DNA from: Blastomyces gilchristii SLH14081
Taxonomy: Eukaryota > Ascomycota > Eurotiomycetes > Onygenales > Ajellomycetaceae
Assembly (NCBI RefSeq): GCF_000003855.2
Contig: NW_003101680.1
Location: 4,867,063 to 4,931,062, forward strand
Direction: 5' to 3'
DNA: 64,000 nt
The notes under the pieces were generated by a model that saw only the letters and a list, made by a program, of their open reading frames with translations, made no database searches and was not told where the DNA came from. The first letter of the stretch is position 1. Each line of letters opens with the position of its first letter. This document shows, piece after piece, positions 43,843 through 54,271 of the stretch. The position numbers and the translations under genes are program-made.

Positions 43843-46800
43843 TCATAGGGTTCGCTTTTCGGACTTTTCTTCGTAGCATTGGACATGGTCGCCGACTCTA
43901 AAGTCGTTCCAGTTCTCAAAGGCAATGCCACATTCAGTGCCCTTACGCATCTCGGTGACGTCCTTCTTGACGTTCTTGAGAGACGTGATTGTACCTAGCA
44001 AGAAATAAAGTTAGCATCATATGTAGCAAGTGAGTGTTCCTAGTGTCACTGGATAACATATACGGAAAATTGAAAGGGGAAGAAGTAGAGCAACTAAAAC
44101 TAACCATCGTAAATGACTTCCTTGTCACGGAGAACCCGCGCTTTATGTGAGCGACTGATCATGCCGTTCCGAACTTTGGAGCCTGCAATGGCAACCTTTG
44201 TGCGACCCTTGCCTGATATTTCGAAAATTTGGCCGATCTCAGCCTCTCCAGTGACGTGTTGGGTGATCGTGGGCGGCAGGTGCTCGCTAAGTTTCGCCTT
44301 GACATCATCAATTAACTCATAAATGATGTTGTGGTTCATGATCTTAACCCCATCGGATTCTGCCATTCGAGCCATTGATGGATCCACAGGCATGTTGAAA
44401 GTGATGATGTGACCCTTCGCAACGGCGGCATGTTGGATGTCAAATTCGCCAATCGGCCCTACACCAGACCGTAGAATGCGAGCGTATACCTCGCTGTTGC
44501 CAAGCGCAGAGACTGAATTGACCACTGCCTCGGCGGACCCTGATACATCAGCTTTGATGAGGAAAGGTACGCCCTTTGGACCAGAATCAGCTTCAGCACC
44601 GGCTTGGGCTCTTTCGTCCTCCTTAGCTTGCAGCTCCTGCCTTCGTCTTTCAAGATCTGCCTTTTTAGCTTTGTTAATGGCACCAATGTCCTCGCTCAGT
44701 TTCTTTGTCTCGACTTTGCTCAATCTGTACTCGATGACGGACTTAGCATGTTGCTCGCTTGTCGCTTCAAGAACCTCACTTCCAGCTTGAGGCTGTTCCT
44801 TCCAACCGTCAACCTCCACTGGAGTGCCGGGGAGAGCTTCGCTAATAACCACTCCAGCTTCATTTTTCAAAGTGCGGACTTTAGCCCAAGTAGTGCCTGC
44901 GACAATGACATCACCAGATTTTAGAGTTCCCCGTTTTACGAGAACAGTAGCTACACGGCCACCTTTCTTTGTAGTTGCTTCGATAACCCAACCTTCAACA
45001 TTTCCATCTCTCTCAGCCCTGTGATCAAGCATTTCTGACAGTGTTATCGTAGCTTCTTCCAGGTCAACCATGCCTTTTCCGGTTTTCCCACTGACACATA
45101 TGGCTTGGACATCGCCACCAATATCTTCAACATGAACGTTGTGACGAGCAAGATCTTGTTTTACTCTTTCGACGTTGATGTCCGGCTTATCGACTTTATT
45201 AATGGCAACAATGATCGGAACGTTGGCCTCCTTGGCATGCTTGATAGCTTCGATGGTCTGAGGCTTAACACTGTCATCGGCAGCAACAACAAGGATGACA
45301 ATGTCCGTTACATTGGCACCCCGTCGACGCATATCGAGGAAAGCGGCGTGACCTGGTGTGTCTAAAAAGGTAATAACTTTACCGGACGGCATTGTCACAG
45401 AAAACGCGCCAATATGCTGAGTGATCCCTCCATGCTCAGTTGCTACCACAGACGATTTGCGAAGCCAATCCAAAAGGGTAGTTTTTCCATGGTCAACATG
45501 GCCCATAATGGTGACGACTGGAGGCCGCGGTGATAAATTTGTAGTATCCTGCGGTGGTGGGGCAGCCACCAGATCATTGCCAGTATCCTCAATTATAGGG
45601 GTGAAATTATATTCCGAGGCAATTAACGCTGCCGTTTCGGCATCTAAAATATGACTGTATGTTGTTTCTTCAAATCCGAAATCCACCAGGCGCTCCAGGA
45701 ATTCGGCAGGTCGAACACCCAACGCATCGGCAAGGTTACCAACCGTAATAAACTCGGGCAAATATATTGGTGAAGGGGCTGCCATTGCCCTTTTCGCTTC
45801 TTTTGCTTGTTGCTTTCTTCGCTCCTTGAGTCGGCGGCGCTCCGCACGCTCGACTTCACGGTTATAGTCCGCTTCGTTTGAAGTACGTATGACTGGCCCT
45901 TCACCGTCGTCATCCTCTTGGTCTCTTCTCCTCCCTTTCTTCTTGATTTTCTTCGATCTCGTGTCTACGCTCGCCTCTGCGGCCGCTTGTGGGTCAACTT
46001 TCAGCGCAAGAACCTCATCTACCTCTGGCTTCTGATGCTCCTTGGGTGGAGATGATTTGGAGAGTTGGGAGGCTATATATTCCTCTTTCTCCTGCTGTTC
46101 TTGAGACCATTTTCCCTTTCGGAACCCTGAGAAAGTATTAAATGCATTATTGGACGTCGTAGTCGTTGTTCCATCTCCCTGAGAAGCAGCTATGCCAACC
46201 TTGCGTATTATCGGCGACTCTCGTGCCTGATCATTGGTGTTTGCAGTACTCCAACCACTATTTGTCCCTTCGGTGGGAGACGTAGATGCGAAAGAAGATG
46301 CTTGATTTCCCGGGGTTCCGCACCTAGGGCAAACCCTACTAGGCGCGGGATTGACATGCCTGCACACCCGGCAATCCCAACTCCTTCCTCTATGATCAGG
46401 CAGGGGTCGAGCGGGATTGTCGTCGTTTGTTTCAACTCTGGTAATGCGAAAGGAATTTGGGGGCTGTTCCGCTAGATTTCGTCTTGGAATGTTTCGTTGG
46501 CGTTCTTCCCCTCTATGACCGGAATTTTCTACATGAGTAGGTCGAGATGAATCACGGCCGAAGTTGCCATAACGGATCTTGGGTTGCGTAGGAGTAGATG
46601 TAGATGTAGGTGTGGACGTGGACGTGGGTGTGGACGCGGTCCGTTGGGACGTAGGTTGTTTCTGTGCTTCTCTTTGTTTCCTCAATGTATCGCGCTGTTT
46701 GGCTTCTTCCGCAGTGAGTTCATTCTCTCGCGAATTCGAAGAAGCATTGAACCCTCCGAAACCCGAGCCGAACCCTCCGCCAAATCCTCCCCGAACGCCT

Positions 46801-47115
46801 CCAACAGCTCCCGGGCGGCCAAAGGCAGGTTTTGCTGCTTGGATTGGTCGGGAAGGTGGGCCGTCATCATACTGCTCTACAACGGCCGCCGCTGCGGCTG
46901 GAGGTCTGGGCAAACCTGAGGTCGAGTTGAATTGTCTTCGTGGAGCCCAGTGAGCGCTGGCCGTCGGAAGAGAAGGGATTGGTCTCCGCCAGATGGAACA
47001 GATGTGACAACTGTCCAGGCATCGCGAAACCTTTTACGACACCAGATTAGTAAATTGGAGCATCATTTGATGAAATATCCCGCTGTCATACCTTTAAAAC
47101 AGATCGCCTGACCAT
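43843..47115 (-). CDS. IFM1: mitochondrial translation initiation factor IF-2
   Basis: Three exons: 47115-47092 (MVRRSVLK), 47030-44105 and 43994-43843; introns 61 and 110 bp; 1033 residues. The start lies in a typical basic, Ser-rich mitochondrial presequence (about residues 1-50). Then come a long disordered region, a RanBP2-type zinc finger ([21 protein letters not shown]), an IF2 N-terminal domain ([16 protein letters not shown]), and the GTPase: G1 GHVDHGKT, G2 [11 protein letters not shown]3 DTPGHAAF, G4 NKVDKP, G5 SGKTGKG. The C-terminal domain that binds fMet-tRNA ends in exon 3 ([27 protein letters not shown]). The factor brings initiator tRNA to the mitochondrial small ribosomal subunit and triggers subunit joining. 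The zinc finger is an unusual addition. Divergent from the carrier gene. Confidence 0.95.
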
Positions 47116-47714
47116 CCTGAGCTAAAAAGGGTTGACTCGAAGTTGAGTTCCATCGCATCCGAGTATAAGTTTCGTTGAATCTTCGACACGGGAATTTTTT
47201 AGGAGAGAAGTCGGATTACGTCAGGAATATCGGGCCGATAATAAATCCGATATTGAGTCACGTGACTCGCGTTAACACCGCTTGTGGCCGGAATTGTTTC
47301 TTAAAGTGCGGACCACTAGCTGTATCATACTTCAGTAATGTATTATACGACAGGCGTTAACTTATTTCATTGGGTGATAGAAGTAAGATTCATACTAGCG
47401 CCTTCCAGTTTATTTTTCTCGGCGATATGGTCTTCGGGGCCGATCACGTCTTTTAGAGTTTGCGGGGCCGATAAGAGAGAATTGCCAGCTTCGGGTTTTC
47501 TAATTTTATATTTTTTTTCGTTTTCAAATTCTTCAGCTTCAGCGAGTTAGTATAATTATTTGAGGTGTCTATACTATAGTCGCAGTCGCCTTGTATCTGT
47601 TTTGATTTTGAGGAGTGTTTTATTTGCGGTGTTGCTCTCTCAATTGGCTCAGTCACAACGGGGAACTGTCGCTATCAAAGAATATCCAAAACCGCCCACG
47701 GAAATTTGGCAGAG
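47116..47714. promoter_or_regulatory. divergent promoter, mtIF-2 / mitochondrial carrier
   Basis: 599 bp between start codons. Contains the 14-bp palindrome at 47255-47268 and inverted CCAAT boxes (ATTGG) near 47370 and at 47643-47647, the latter about 70 bp before the carrier ATG. CCAAT is the target of the HAP/CBC complex, which controls respiratory genes in fungi; use here is inference. Confidence 0.6.
47255..47268. promoter_or_regulatory. GAGTCACGTGACTC palindrome (E-box plus AP-1/Gcn4 half-sites)
   Basis: A perfect 14-bp palindrome. The core CACGTG is a bHLH/Cbf1-type site, and with the flanking T the left side reads TGAGTCA, a Gcn4/CpcA-like site. It sits between two genes for mitochondrial proteins. 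Confidence 0.65.
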
Positions 47715-49147
47715 ATGGCAGTTAACGAAATTGAAAGCGAAGGCCCTTTGAGAACAGTTAAAGATCTCTCTGCGGGTGCTGCTGGCGGTATTGCGCAGGT
47801 TCTTCTTGGTGAGTGCTACTCTAATAACCCTCTTTTCCAATATCTTCCAATCCTGGGCGCTTGTTCATACCGGGGGAATCATCGTCACTGTGGCTTGCTT
47901 TTTTTTTCTTTTCTTTTTTTTTACAAAAGAAAAATTAAAAACACAAGGGAGAAGAAAAGCTAAATTCGCTCGATGGCCTCCCAATTAATTATCCATTGGA
48001 AAAACTTATAAATATTATTCGTATGCTAACTCGTTGTAATTGATCACAGGTCAACCATTCGGTAGGTACTCTTCTTCACCGCCCTTGATAGGTATCAAAT
48101 TAACCCCCGCACAGATATTATCAAGGTCCGACTCCAAACCACCACAAACTACTCAAATGCTTTAGATTGTGCCACAAAGATTTTGAAGAATGAGGGTCCG
48201 TTGGCATTTTATAAGGGAACATTAACACCGTTGGTGGGAATTGGCGCCTGTGTAAGCATCTCACCAATCTAGTCAATTCGATATTGAGGATTCTCAGCTC
48301 TCGTGTACGATCCGGCTGCGCCTCCGCAACCAAGCTTTCCAAGCCGCCGGGATGGGTCATCTAGCACCTATGGGGGGTTACTTAGCTAATTCGCGGTAAC
48401 AACGTACTAGGTCAGTGTCCAATTTGGAGCTTTCCACGAAGCACGCCGAAGATTCGAAGAATGGAACTCCAAAAAGAACCCGCTTAATACATCCCTTTCT
48501 TACTCTCAATACTACCTTGCTGGTGCCTTCGCCGGCGTTACCAATTCCGTCATATCTGGACCTATCGAGCATGTCCGCATTCGGCTACAAACACAACCAC
48601 ACGGCGCCCAGCGGCTATACCACGGGCCAATCGACTGCATCCGCAAGCTTTCTGCCCATGAAGGTGTCCTGAAGGGAATTTACAGGGGAGGTCTCGTGAC
48701 TGTATTTCGAGAAGCGCAAGCCTACGGTGTTTGGTTCCTCAGTTTCGAATATCTCATGAACTGGGAGGCTAAGCGCAGCAACGTTAAACGAGAGGATATT
48801 TCGGCCGTCAAAGTGGCAGCCTACGGAGGACTTGCGGGTGAAGCTCTCTGGTTGGCAAGTTACCCTCTAGATGTTATTAAGAGTAAAATGCAGAGCGATG
48901 GATTTGGTGCCCAACAGAAATTCGCGGGAACGATCGATTGTTTCAAGAAGACCTTTGCGGCTGAGGGGTTGGGCGGGTTCTGGAAGGGAATTGGACCAAC
49001 ATTGCTCAGAGCGATGCCAGTTTCTGCTGGAACATTCGCAGTGTGAGTGTTTTCCTCCCTTATTCCTATTGCTTACCCTAACGCAAGTCTTTAAGCCGCT
49101 AACACCCATGATTTAGTGTGGAACTTGCGATGAGAGCTCTTGGATAA
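47715..49147 (+). CDS. YMC1: mitochondrial carrier, YMC1/YMC2 type
   Basis: Five exons: 47715-47808, 48050-48061, 48115-48251, 48411-49042 and 49117-49147; 301 residues. Exon 2 is a 12-nt microexon that supplies GQPF, the start of the first carrier signature. Three repeats each carry PxD/ExxK/R: PFDIIK, PIEHVR and PLDVIK, with GGIAQVL, FYKGTLTPL and GFWKGIGPT downstream motifs. Six membrane helices in the inner mitochondrial membrane are expected. The segment GTLTPLVGIGACVSVQFG and the overall spacing match the yeast YMC1/YMC2 group, linked to glycine, glutamate or oleate metabolism; the substrate of this protein is not determinable from sequence. Length is normal for the family. No presequence, as is usual. 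Confidence 0.92.
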
Positions 49148-49927
49148 ACGGATTTTCCGGCTGCCTTGATTCATTCTAGATATACCCAACCCACAGGCAT
49201 AACATGATCGGTACCCTGTCACTTTATATTGCCCATATAGACTATGTCCTTTTCAAATTTGGACCTCTGCCCAGCCTTCCAGATTGTCGCCGCACGTATT
49301 ATATACCCTTATGCTTTATTTGCCTTCAATGCAAGTAGACCTACCTCGTGGATATTCCCCTGAGAAAGACTTGAGATGTCCACTCTAATCTATACACAAA
49401 TATTTTTCGTTAGCTACGTGTGATGTCCAAGACGTTCATTGTGATTTACCCCCGACCAGGCGCCTACTCTTTCATATCAGTGTTTCAACGTTAATTATAT
49501 ATTTGGAGCTATTTAAGACATAGTTACAAAATGATTTCGGACTGGGGCAATATTTGACCTATGCTTTGAGTCGTCCGGAATTAAGACTCGACCATGCTAA
49601 ATCTTAGGGGAGAAATACACCTGATGAAGCTCGACTGGCTTCTATTCAATATGGAGCAAAATCATGGTCGAATGAATCAAAATATGGAACGTTCATCTGC
49701 ATTTTAGGATATCTTCTCTCATAAAGAAAACGGGAAAGTGAAATCTTTGATCGAAACATTACATTGCGGTAACATGCTTATCAAGACGGACCACCTCCCA
49801 GCCAACCCTTATGGAGAATTAAAACCCACACAAGCACACCCAGAACCCCCCCCCCCCCTTCTTCTCCCTTCCCAAACAACTACCATCAATACCCATCCCG
49901 CGCGCAAATGTCCTCAAACAGCGGAAC
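49148..49927. other. convergent 3' region
   Basis: Lies between two 3' ends; contains a C10-like run near 49848-49858. No gene seen. Confidence 0.55.
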
Positions 49928-50392
49928 TCATTTCTCTTCCTTCTTGAAGCTGCACGGCCCCTCCAGAGCAGCAGCCTGCGAGTCATAAAAGAGAATCTCA
50001 TAAAGATGCCCATCCGGATCCTCTATGCTCCTCGAGTAGAGCGCTGCACCAGCACATTCCTCCGGAACCATATTGGGACCCTCTTTCCCACCAGCAGCAA
50101 GCCCATTCTGGATCATTGTGTCAACTTGCTCCTTCGAATTGACCGAGAGCGTCACGATGACCTCGTGCGCGACTTTGGTGGAGGCGATCTCGCGGCCAGC
50201 GGGGAGGAATTTGCTAATGACGGAGTGCGTGGCGTAGAAGATACCGAAGGAATCGTCGTACTTGAGGCGCAGAGTTGTGTCTGCGTCGTAGCAGGCTTGA
50301 ACCGTGAAGCCGAGAGCGGTACCGAAGCGCTTTGTGGCTTCAATGTCTGTGGTGGCCAGACTGATTGCGAAGCTCATCTTTGGAGGGGCCAT
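49928..50392 (-). CDS. glyoxalase/VOC-fold protein
   Basis: 154 residues from ATG 50392; a second ATG 15 nt in (MSFAISL) is an alternative. The same frame stays open upstream to 50602, but that part is low-complexity and is probably 5' leader. The sequence follows the vicinal-oxygen-chelate fold: ISLATTDIEATKRFGTALGFTV (first beta-alpha module, residues 8-30), KVAHEVIVTLSVNSKEQVDTMI, and SIEDPDGHLYEILFYD at the end, where the Glu of YEI is the usual metal ligand. The family includes glyoxalase I, dioxygenases and resistance proteins. This short single-module-pair version, common in fungi and bacteria, has no assigned substrate. No targeting signal seen. Single exon. Confidence 0.82.
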   Translation of the reverse strand: MAPPKMSFAISLATTDIEATKRFGTALGFTVQACYDADTTLRLKYDDSFGIFYATHSVISKFLPAGREIASTKVAHEVIVTLSVNSKEQVDTMIQNGLAAGGKEGPNMVPEECAGAALYSRSIEDPDGHLYEILFYDSQAAALEGPCSFKKEEK

Positions 50393-51446
50393 TGTTGGTG
50401 AGTGGGTTGGTTGGGCTTTAGAGAGATAGATTGGTGGGCAGAAGGCCTGATGAAAAAGTGGGTTGATTCGAGATAGATAGATTGGGATGGATATATTTCG
50501 GTTTTTGGACTCTGTGATGATAGAACTCCTTTTTCCTTGGACCTGAATGTTTCCCATGCCATCCACCCTCTTTAAATATCCCCCCATCCACCCTCCCACC
50601 ACCCTCCCATGCCATCTCGCTGGTCCTGGAACACATCTTTCGGCTCATTTCAACGCCCCGAACCCGACTCCGTGCCATTATCCCCAACCATTCAAGAGAC
50701 AGCGACAAGGGCCTATCCCCAGGCAGCAACACATCCTCCTCCCCAGAAGGTCGAATCAGAGCACTGTTGGCCTCGTGTTCGCTGTCTCGGCGCGTCTTTC
50801 CCTTCCCTTGGCAAGACGCGCTAGTGCGCGTGGACACGGGATCAACAATTCCAATTAAGCCCAAAACGGGCTGAGATAGCAGGCAACAGCAGCACACGGG
50901 ATAGGATTCACTCTGGCGGGAATCTTGACAAATACCCAATGCCAAGTTCAGACTGACGAGGAGCAATTATTCGCTGGAAGATGAGTTCTGAGCATACTTC
51001 GAGGTGAACGTCAAATATCTTCTTGCATTCCAACCTCCGAAATTCTGGCTAGCACCATCAGACAGAGCCCAGGGCGCCTCGCCTAAGGACCTAATTGGTA
51101 TATTTCTTTCGGCAGCAAAGCGTCCAGGGTTCCATTTGTCTACTCAACTGATCTTGAGCAGGCTGAATATATAGAAAACCACCACATCCATGTCTGTATT
51201 GCCTCTTGAGGGCGAAAAGGAGGAAGTGGCCGTGACAAATTCATAGAGAAAATCAAAAGAAGAATCAAAATCCTAAATGAAAATAAATTCCTATTTATAC
51301 ATAATATTTTTTTCTACAATAGAAAACATGAAAGACCAGACCAGAACATTGCCAGAAATAAAAAAAAAAAAAGGTTAACAAGCAAGAAGAGATTGAAAAA
51401 ATACAAAAACTACAACACCAACCCGTCATCCATCCCCTTCAATCAA
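50393..51446. other. intergenic region upstream of the VOC gene
   Basis: Holds the pyrimidine-rich leader and promoter of the VOC gene (to about 50650) and, beyond it, the 3' flank of MRP4 with an A11 run near 51361. Overlapping open frames on both strands here lack domains. Confidence 0.5.
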
Positions 51447-52787
51447 TTATTGATCCGCCCCCGCCTCCGCAACCTCCGCAGACTTCGGCTTCCAATCCTC
51501 CAATATCTCATTCACAGCATACATAACCTTCCCCTCCGCCGCCTCCTGCAATCTAACCCGCTGCCCATCCTCCCCCGCCCTCCCCAAAACCCCCGCGATG
51601 ACCGCCACAGATCGCAAACTGTCATCATTCGCCGGGATCGGGTACGTAACATGCGTCGGATTAGCATCGGTATCAATAATCCCAATCGTCGGGATCGTAT
51701 GCAGGCCACACTCATGTAGCAGCGGCCGATTCTCCAGCGGATTCAAACACACGACCAGATCCGGCTTGAGCGCGGGCAGCTGCTCCAGCTGCGCCTCGTA
51801 GCCCGGCAGCGGCTCGTCAAAGGCATTGACCACCTGCTTCTCGCAGTGGCCCAGGATCTGCTCGCTGTTCGTCAGGCTGCCGGGGATCCAGCGCTGGAAG
51901 ACGTGGCAGCCCTTGGCGCGCTCGGCGGCGCTGACGACAATGCGGCGCTGGCCCTTGCGCGTGCCGACGAAGAGGATCAGCCCGCCGTGCCGGGCGACTT
52001 CGCGGACGACCTTGGCGGCCCGCCGCAGGTAGGCGGCTGTCACGTCTAGGGAGATGATGTGCACGCCCTGCCGGATGCCGAAGATGTATTCTGCGTTCGC
52101 TGGGTTCCAGAGGGAGGTGGCGTGGCCGAGGTGGGTTTGCGAGGCGAGGAGGAGTTCGAGGGTTATGTCTTCGACGCGGGGGGGGTTTGCAATTAGACTT
52201 TCTGGTCTGTAGAGGTCTTTGAGGACGGAGCCGAGTTTATGGAATTTTTCGGGCGCTTTTGAGGGGGCGTGGCTTGGGTTAGTTTAAAAAAAAATTTTAA
52301 AAAAAAAAACCGGGATTGTAGTTAAGATTGAGGATAGGGTTTGCAACGTACATGGCTGTGCTATCTTTGTTGGCCGTGACGATGATGTAGGGGATGATGT
52401 ATGTGCGGGAGTAGCTGGTGCTGGTGCTGTTGTTAATCCCGACGCTTCAGCTATCTCTTGCGGGTTTTCAACCGGGTCACCACGGCCAGCCCGGGGCGCG
52501 GCATTCTCCTCTGTCTGCTGTCCCGGCAGGGACGATTTTGCATTTCCATCCAGCACAGTGGTTGGAATAGAACCTGTCTGACTCGTAGCAGTCCGCTGGG
52601 TAATTGGCGGAGGAGGAGTCGGGTCTGAATCCGTCGCGAATAAGCGGCCGCACGCCGTCGTTCGGGATGAGGGAGACCTCAGCAAAGCTAGGCCTGTTGA
52701 CAAGCAATTGTTAGCACGGATATAATAAATACAGATATGGTATGCGAAGCACCTACTTTGCCGTCCGAATAGCCGCCGTATTATCAT
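51447..52787 (-). CDS. MRP4: mitochondrial small-subunit ribosomal protein uS2m
   Basis: Exons 52787-52757, 52693-52352 and 52255-51447 give 393 residues; introns 63 and 96 bp. The last intron (donor GTACGT) has an A/T-homopolymer stretch, and its acceptor could alternatively lie a few codons away, so residues around the junction are uncertain. The N-terminus (MIIRRLFGRQSLALLRS) is a mitochondrial presequence; a Pro/Thr/Ser-rich linker follows to about residue 125. The uS2 core has LLASQTHLGHATSLWNPANAEYIFG, IRQGVHIISLD, GLILFVGTRKGQ, RWIPGSLTN, PDLVVCLNP and GIIDTDANPTHVTYPIPANDDS, the classic S2 blocks. It belongs to the mitoribosome small subunit, so acts in the same process as the IF-2 gene 4.3 kb away. 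The C-terminus extends a little past the bacterial end. Confidence 0.93.
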
Positions 52788-53448
52788 GGTGTGGAAATGT
52801 GGTGGGAGACGTGCAGTGGGTAGCGAATTTACCTCTAGAAACGGAGATTTGGAGATAGAAATTGTATGGGCCAGCAACTTCTGCACGCTAAACTACTTTT
52901 GGAACACAGGTTGAGCCATGGCATATAAAACACGACGAGATAAGAGGGTTAACATTTCTTTATTTTTCATTTTTCATCTTACAACAGATAGGATCTACGG
53001 AAAAATTATCTTGAGGGCTTGATCGGGATGTATGCAAATCGATCAACGGGTCCACTTTTATATATGAAATCTTCATAAGATAAGTGATTAATCAACACCG
53101 AATTCATAGAAACACAAGGGGGGTACACTTAAGAAGACGACTGAAATTCTTCAGCACGCGAAATAGGAAAAAAAGAGACGAGTGATGGAAATCGTTATCG
53201 CAGTCATAATATCCGGTAAACCCATACATGAAACAACGGCAATTAATAAGAACAAGAAAGTGACAAAAGGGAGGGAATAAAGAAAAAAAAAAAAAAAATT
53301 ACACAAGAGGCGAAGGTAAAGACGCCAACGAAACAGCAAAACCCAACATCAGGATGTGCGATGCAACAAGTGTCAACAGACACACATACACATACAGTCT
53401 CTCAAACAAGCGCATCCACAGGGGTAAACTGATAAATACACCGCTTCC
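52788..53448. other. intergenic region, MRP4 promoter side
   Basis: Upstream of MRP4 and downstream of the glycine-zipper gene; A-rich run at 53281-53298. No gene seen. Confidence 0.5.
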
Positions 53449-54195
53449 TCACTTCTTCCCGAAAAGCGAGCCAGCCGCAGACCCGAGGAAGTTCGAGCTG
53501 GATCCGCCGCCGCCAAACTGGCTTCCACCATACCCGCTGCCGCCGTGATGACTGCTTCCATGGTGGTGATGCCCATCGTGCTTCTTCTTCTTCTTCTTGT
53601 CCTTGAGCTTGTCCTCGGCAATGCTGCCTATGATCGCTCCGCCGATTGTGCCAAGGATACCGTGGTTGGCCTTGTGGCCCATGAAGCCACCTGCTAGCCC
53701 ACCGGTCAGGGCACCGCCTATACCACGCTCGCCTTGCTGAGCGCCGCCTGGAGCACCGTCTTGTTGGTGTTGTTGTTGTTGTACGCTATAGTGGGGGGAA
53801 ATGGATATGTTAGATATGCTTTTTGGTGTCTGAAGGAAAGGAAGGGGGGTTGAATATATATATATATATTACAGGGGAGGCAGGAGGGGAGGCAGGAGGG
53901 GAGGCAGGAGGGGAGTGAGGACATACCCTTGTTGATCGTATTGTGGTTGTTGTTGATAAGCTTGCTGGTTGGGATCGTACGGTTGTTGCTGTTGGCCGTA
54001 GTATGCCTGCTGATCACCGCCGCCATACTGCTGCTGTGGTGGCTGTTGGCCATAAGCAGGCTGGCCGTAGCCTTGTTGGGGAGGATATTGGCCCTGGTTA
54101 TACGGGTCGGTTTGTGGTTGCCCGTAGCCTTGCTGAGGGGGGTAGCCTCCTTGGCCGTAGTAGTTTGGGTTCTGGTTATCGTAGGGACCGGACAT
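53449..54195 (-). CDS. Gln/Tyr/Pro-rich protein with glycine-zipper and His/Lys/Gly tail
   Basis: Exons 54195-53927 and 53785-53449 give 201 residues; the 141-bp intron (GTATGT..TATAG) contains a 12-bp minisatellite and a TA run. Exon 1 codes [13 protein letters not shown] repeats (residues 1-90), a low-complexity, prion-like composition. Exon 2 has [32 protein letters not shown] (written here in brief as a glycine-zipper pattern, Gly every three to four residues), which could form a membrane-associated helical hairpin, then a Lys6/His4 stretch and a Gly/Ser tail ending GSLFGKK. Related fungal glycine-zipper proteins have no firm function. If the intron were retained the protein would end after LLPP repeats at 108 residues. 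Confidence 0.78.
53874..53915. repeat. 12-bp minisatellite in the intron of the glycine-zipper gene
   Basis: GGGGAGGCAGGA in three full copies plus half a unit, next to a TA run at 53855-53869. Confidence 0.9.
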
Positions 54196-54225
54196 GATGA
54201 TGGTTGATGGTGGGTATAAGCGGTT

Positions 54226-54271
54226 GGAGGTGGGAGGTGGGAGGTGGGAGGTGGGAGGTGGGAGGTGGGAG
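54226..54271. repeat. 7-bp tandem repeat just upstream of the glycine-zipper gene
   Basis: GGAGGTG repeated about 6.5 times, starting 30 bp before the start codon (minus-strand gene), so probably within the 5' leader. Confidence 0.9.

Noticed and set aside
46584..46953. Open frames opposite mtIF-2 and opposite RRP14 (59781-60608)
   Set aside because: They are antisense shadows of strongly supported coding exons, with repetitive composition mirroring the sense codons.
50393..50602. N-terminal extension of the VOC protein to 224 residues
   Set aside because: The added part is low-complexity, and the family starts at MAPPKMSFAISL.
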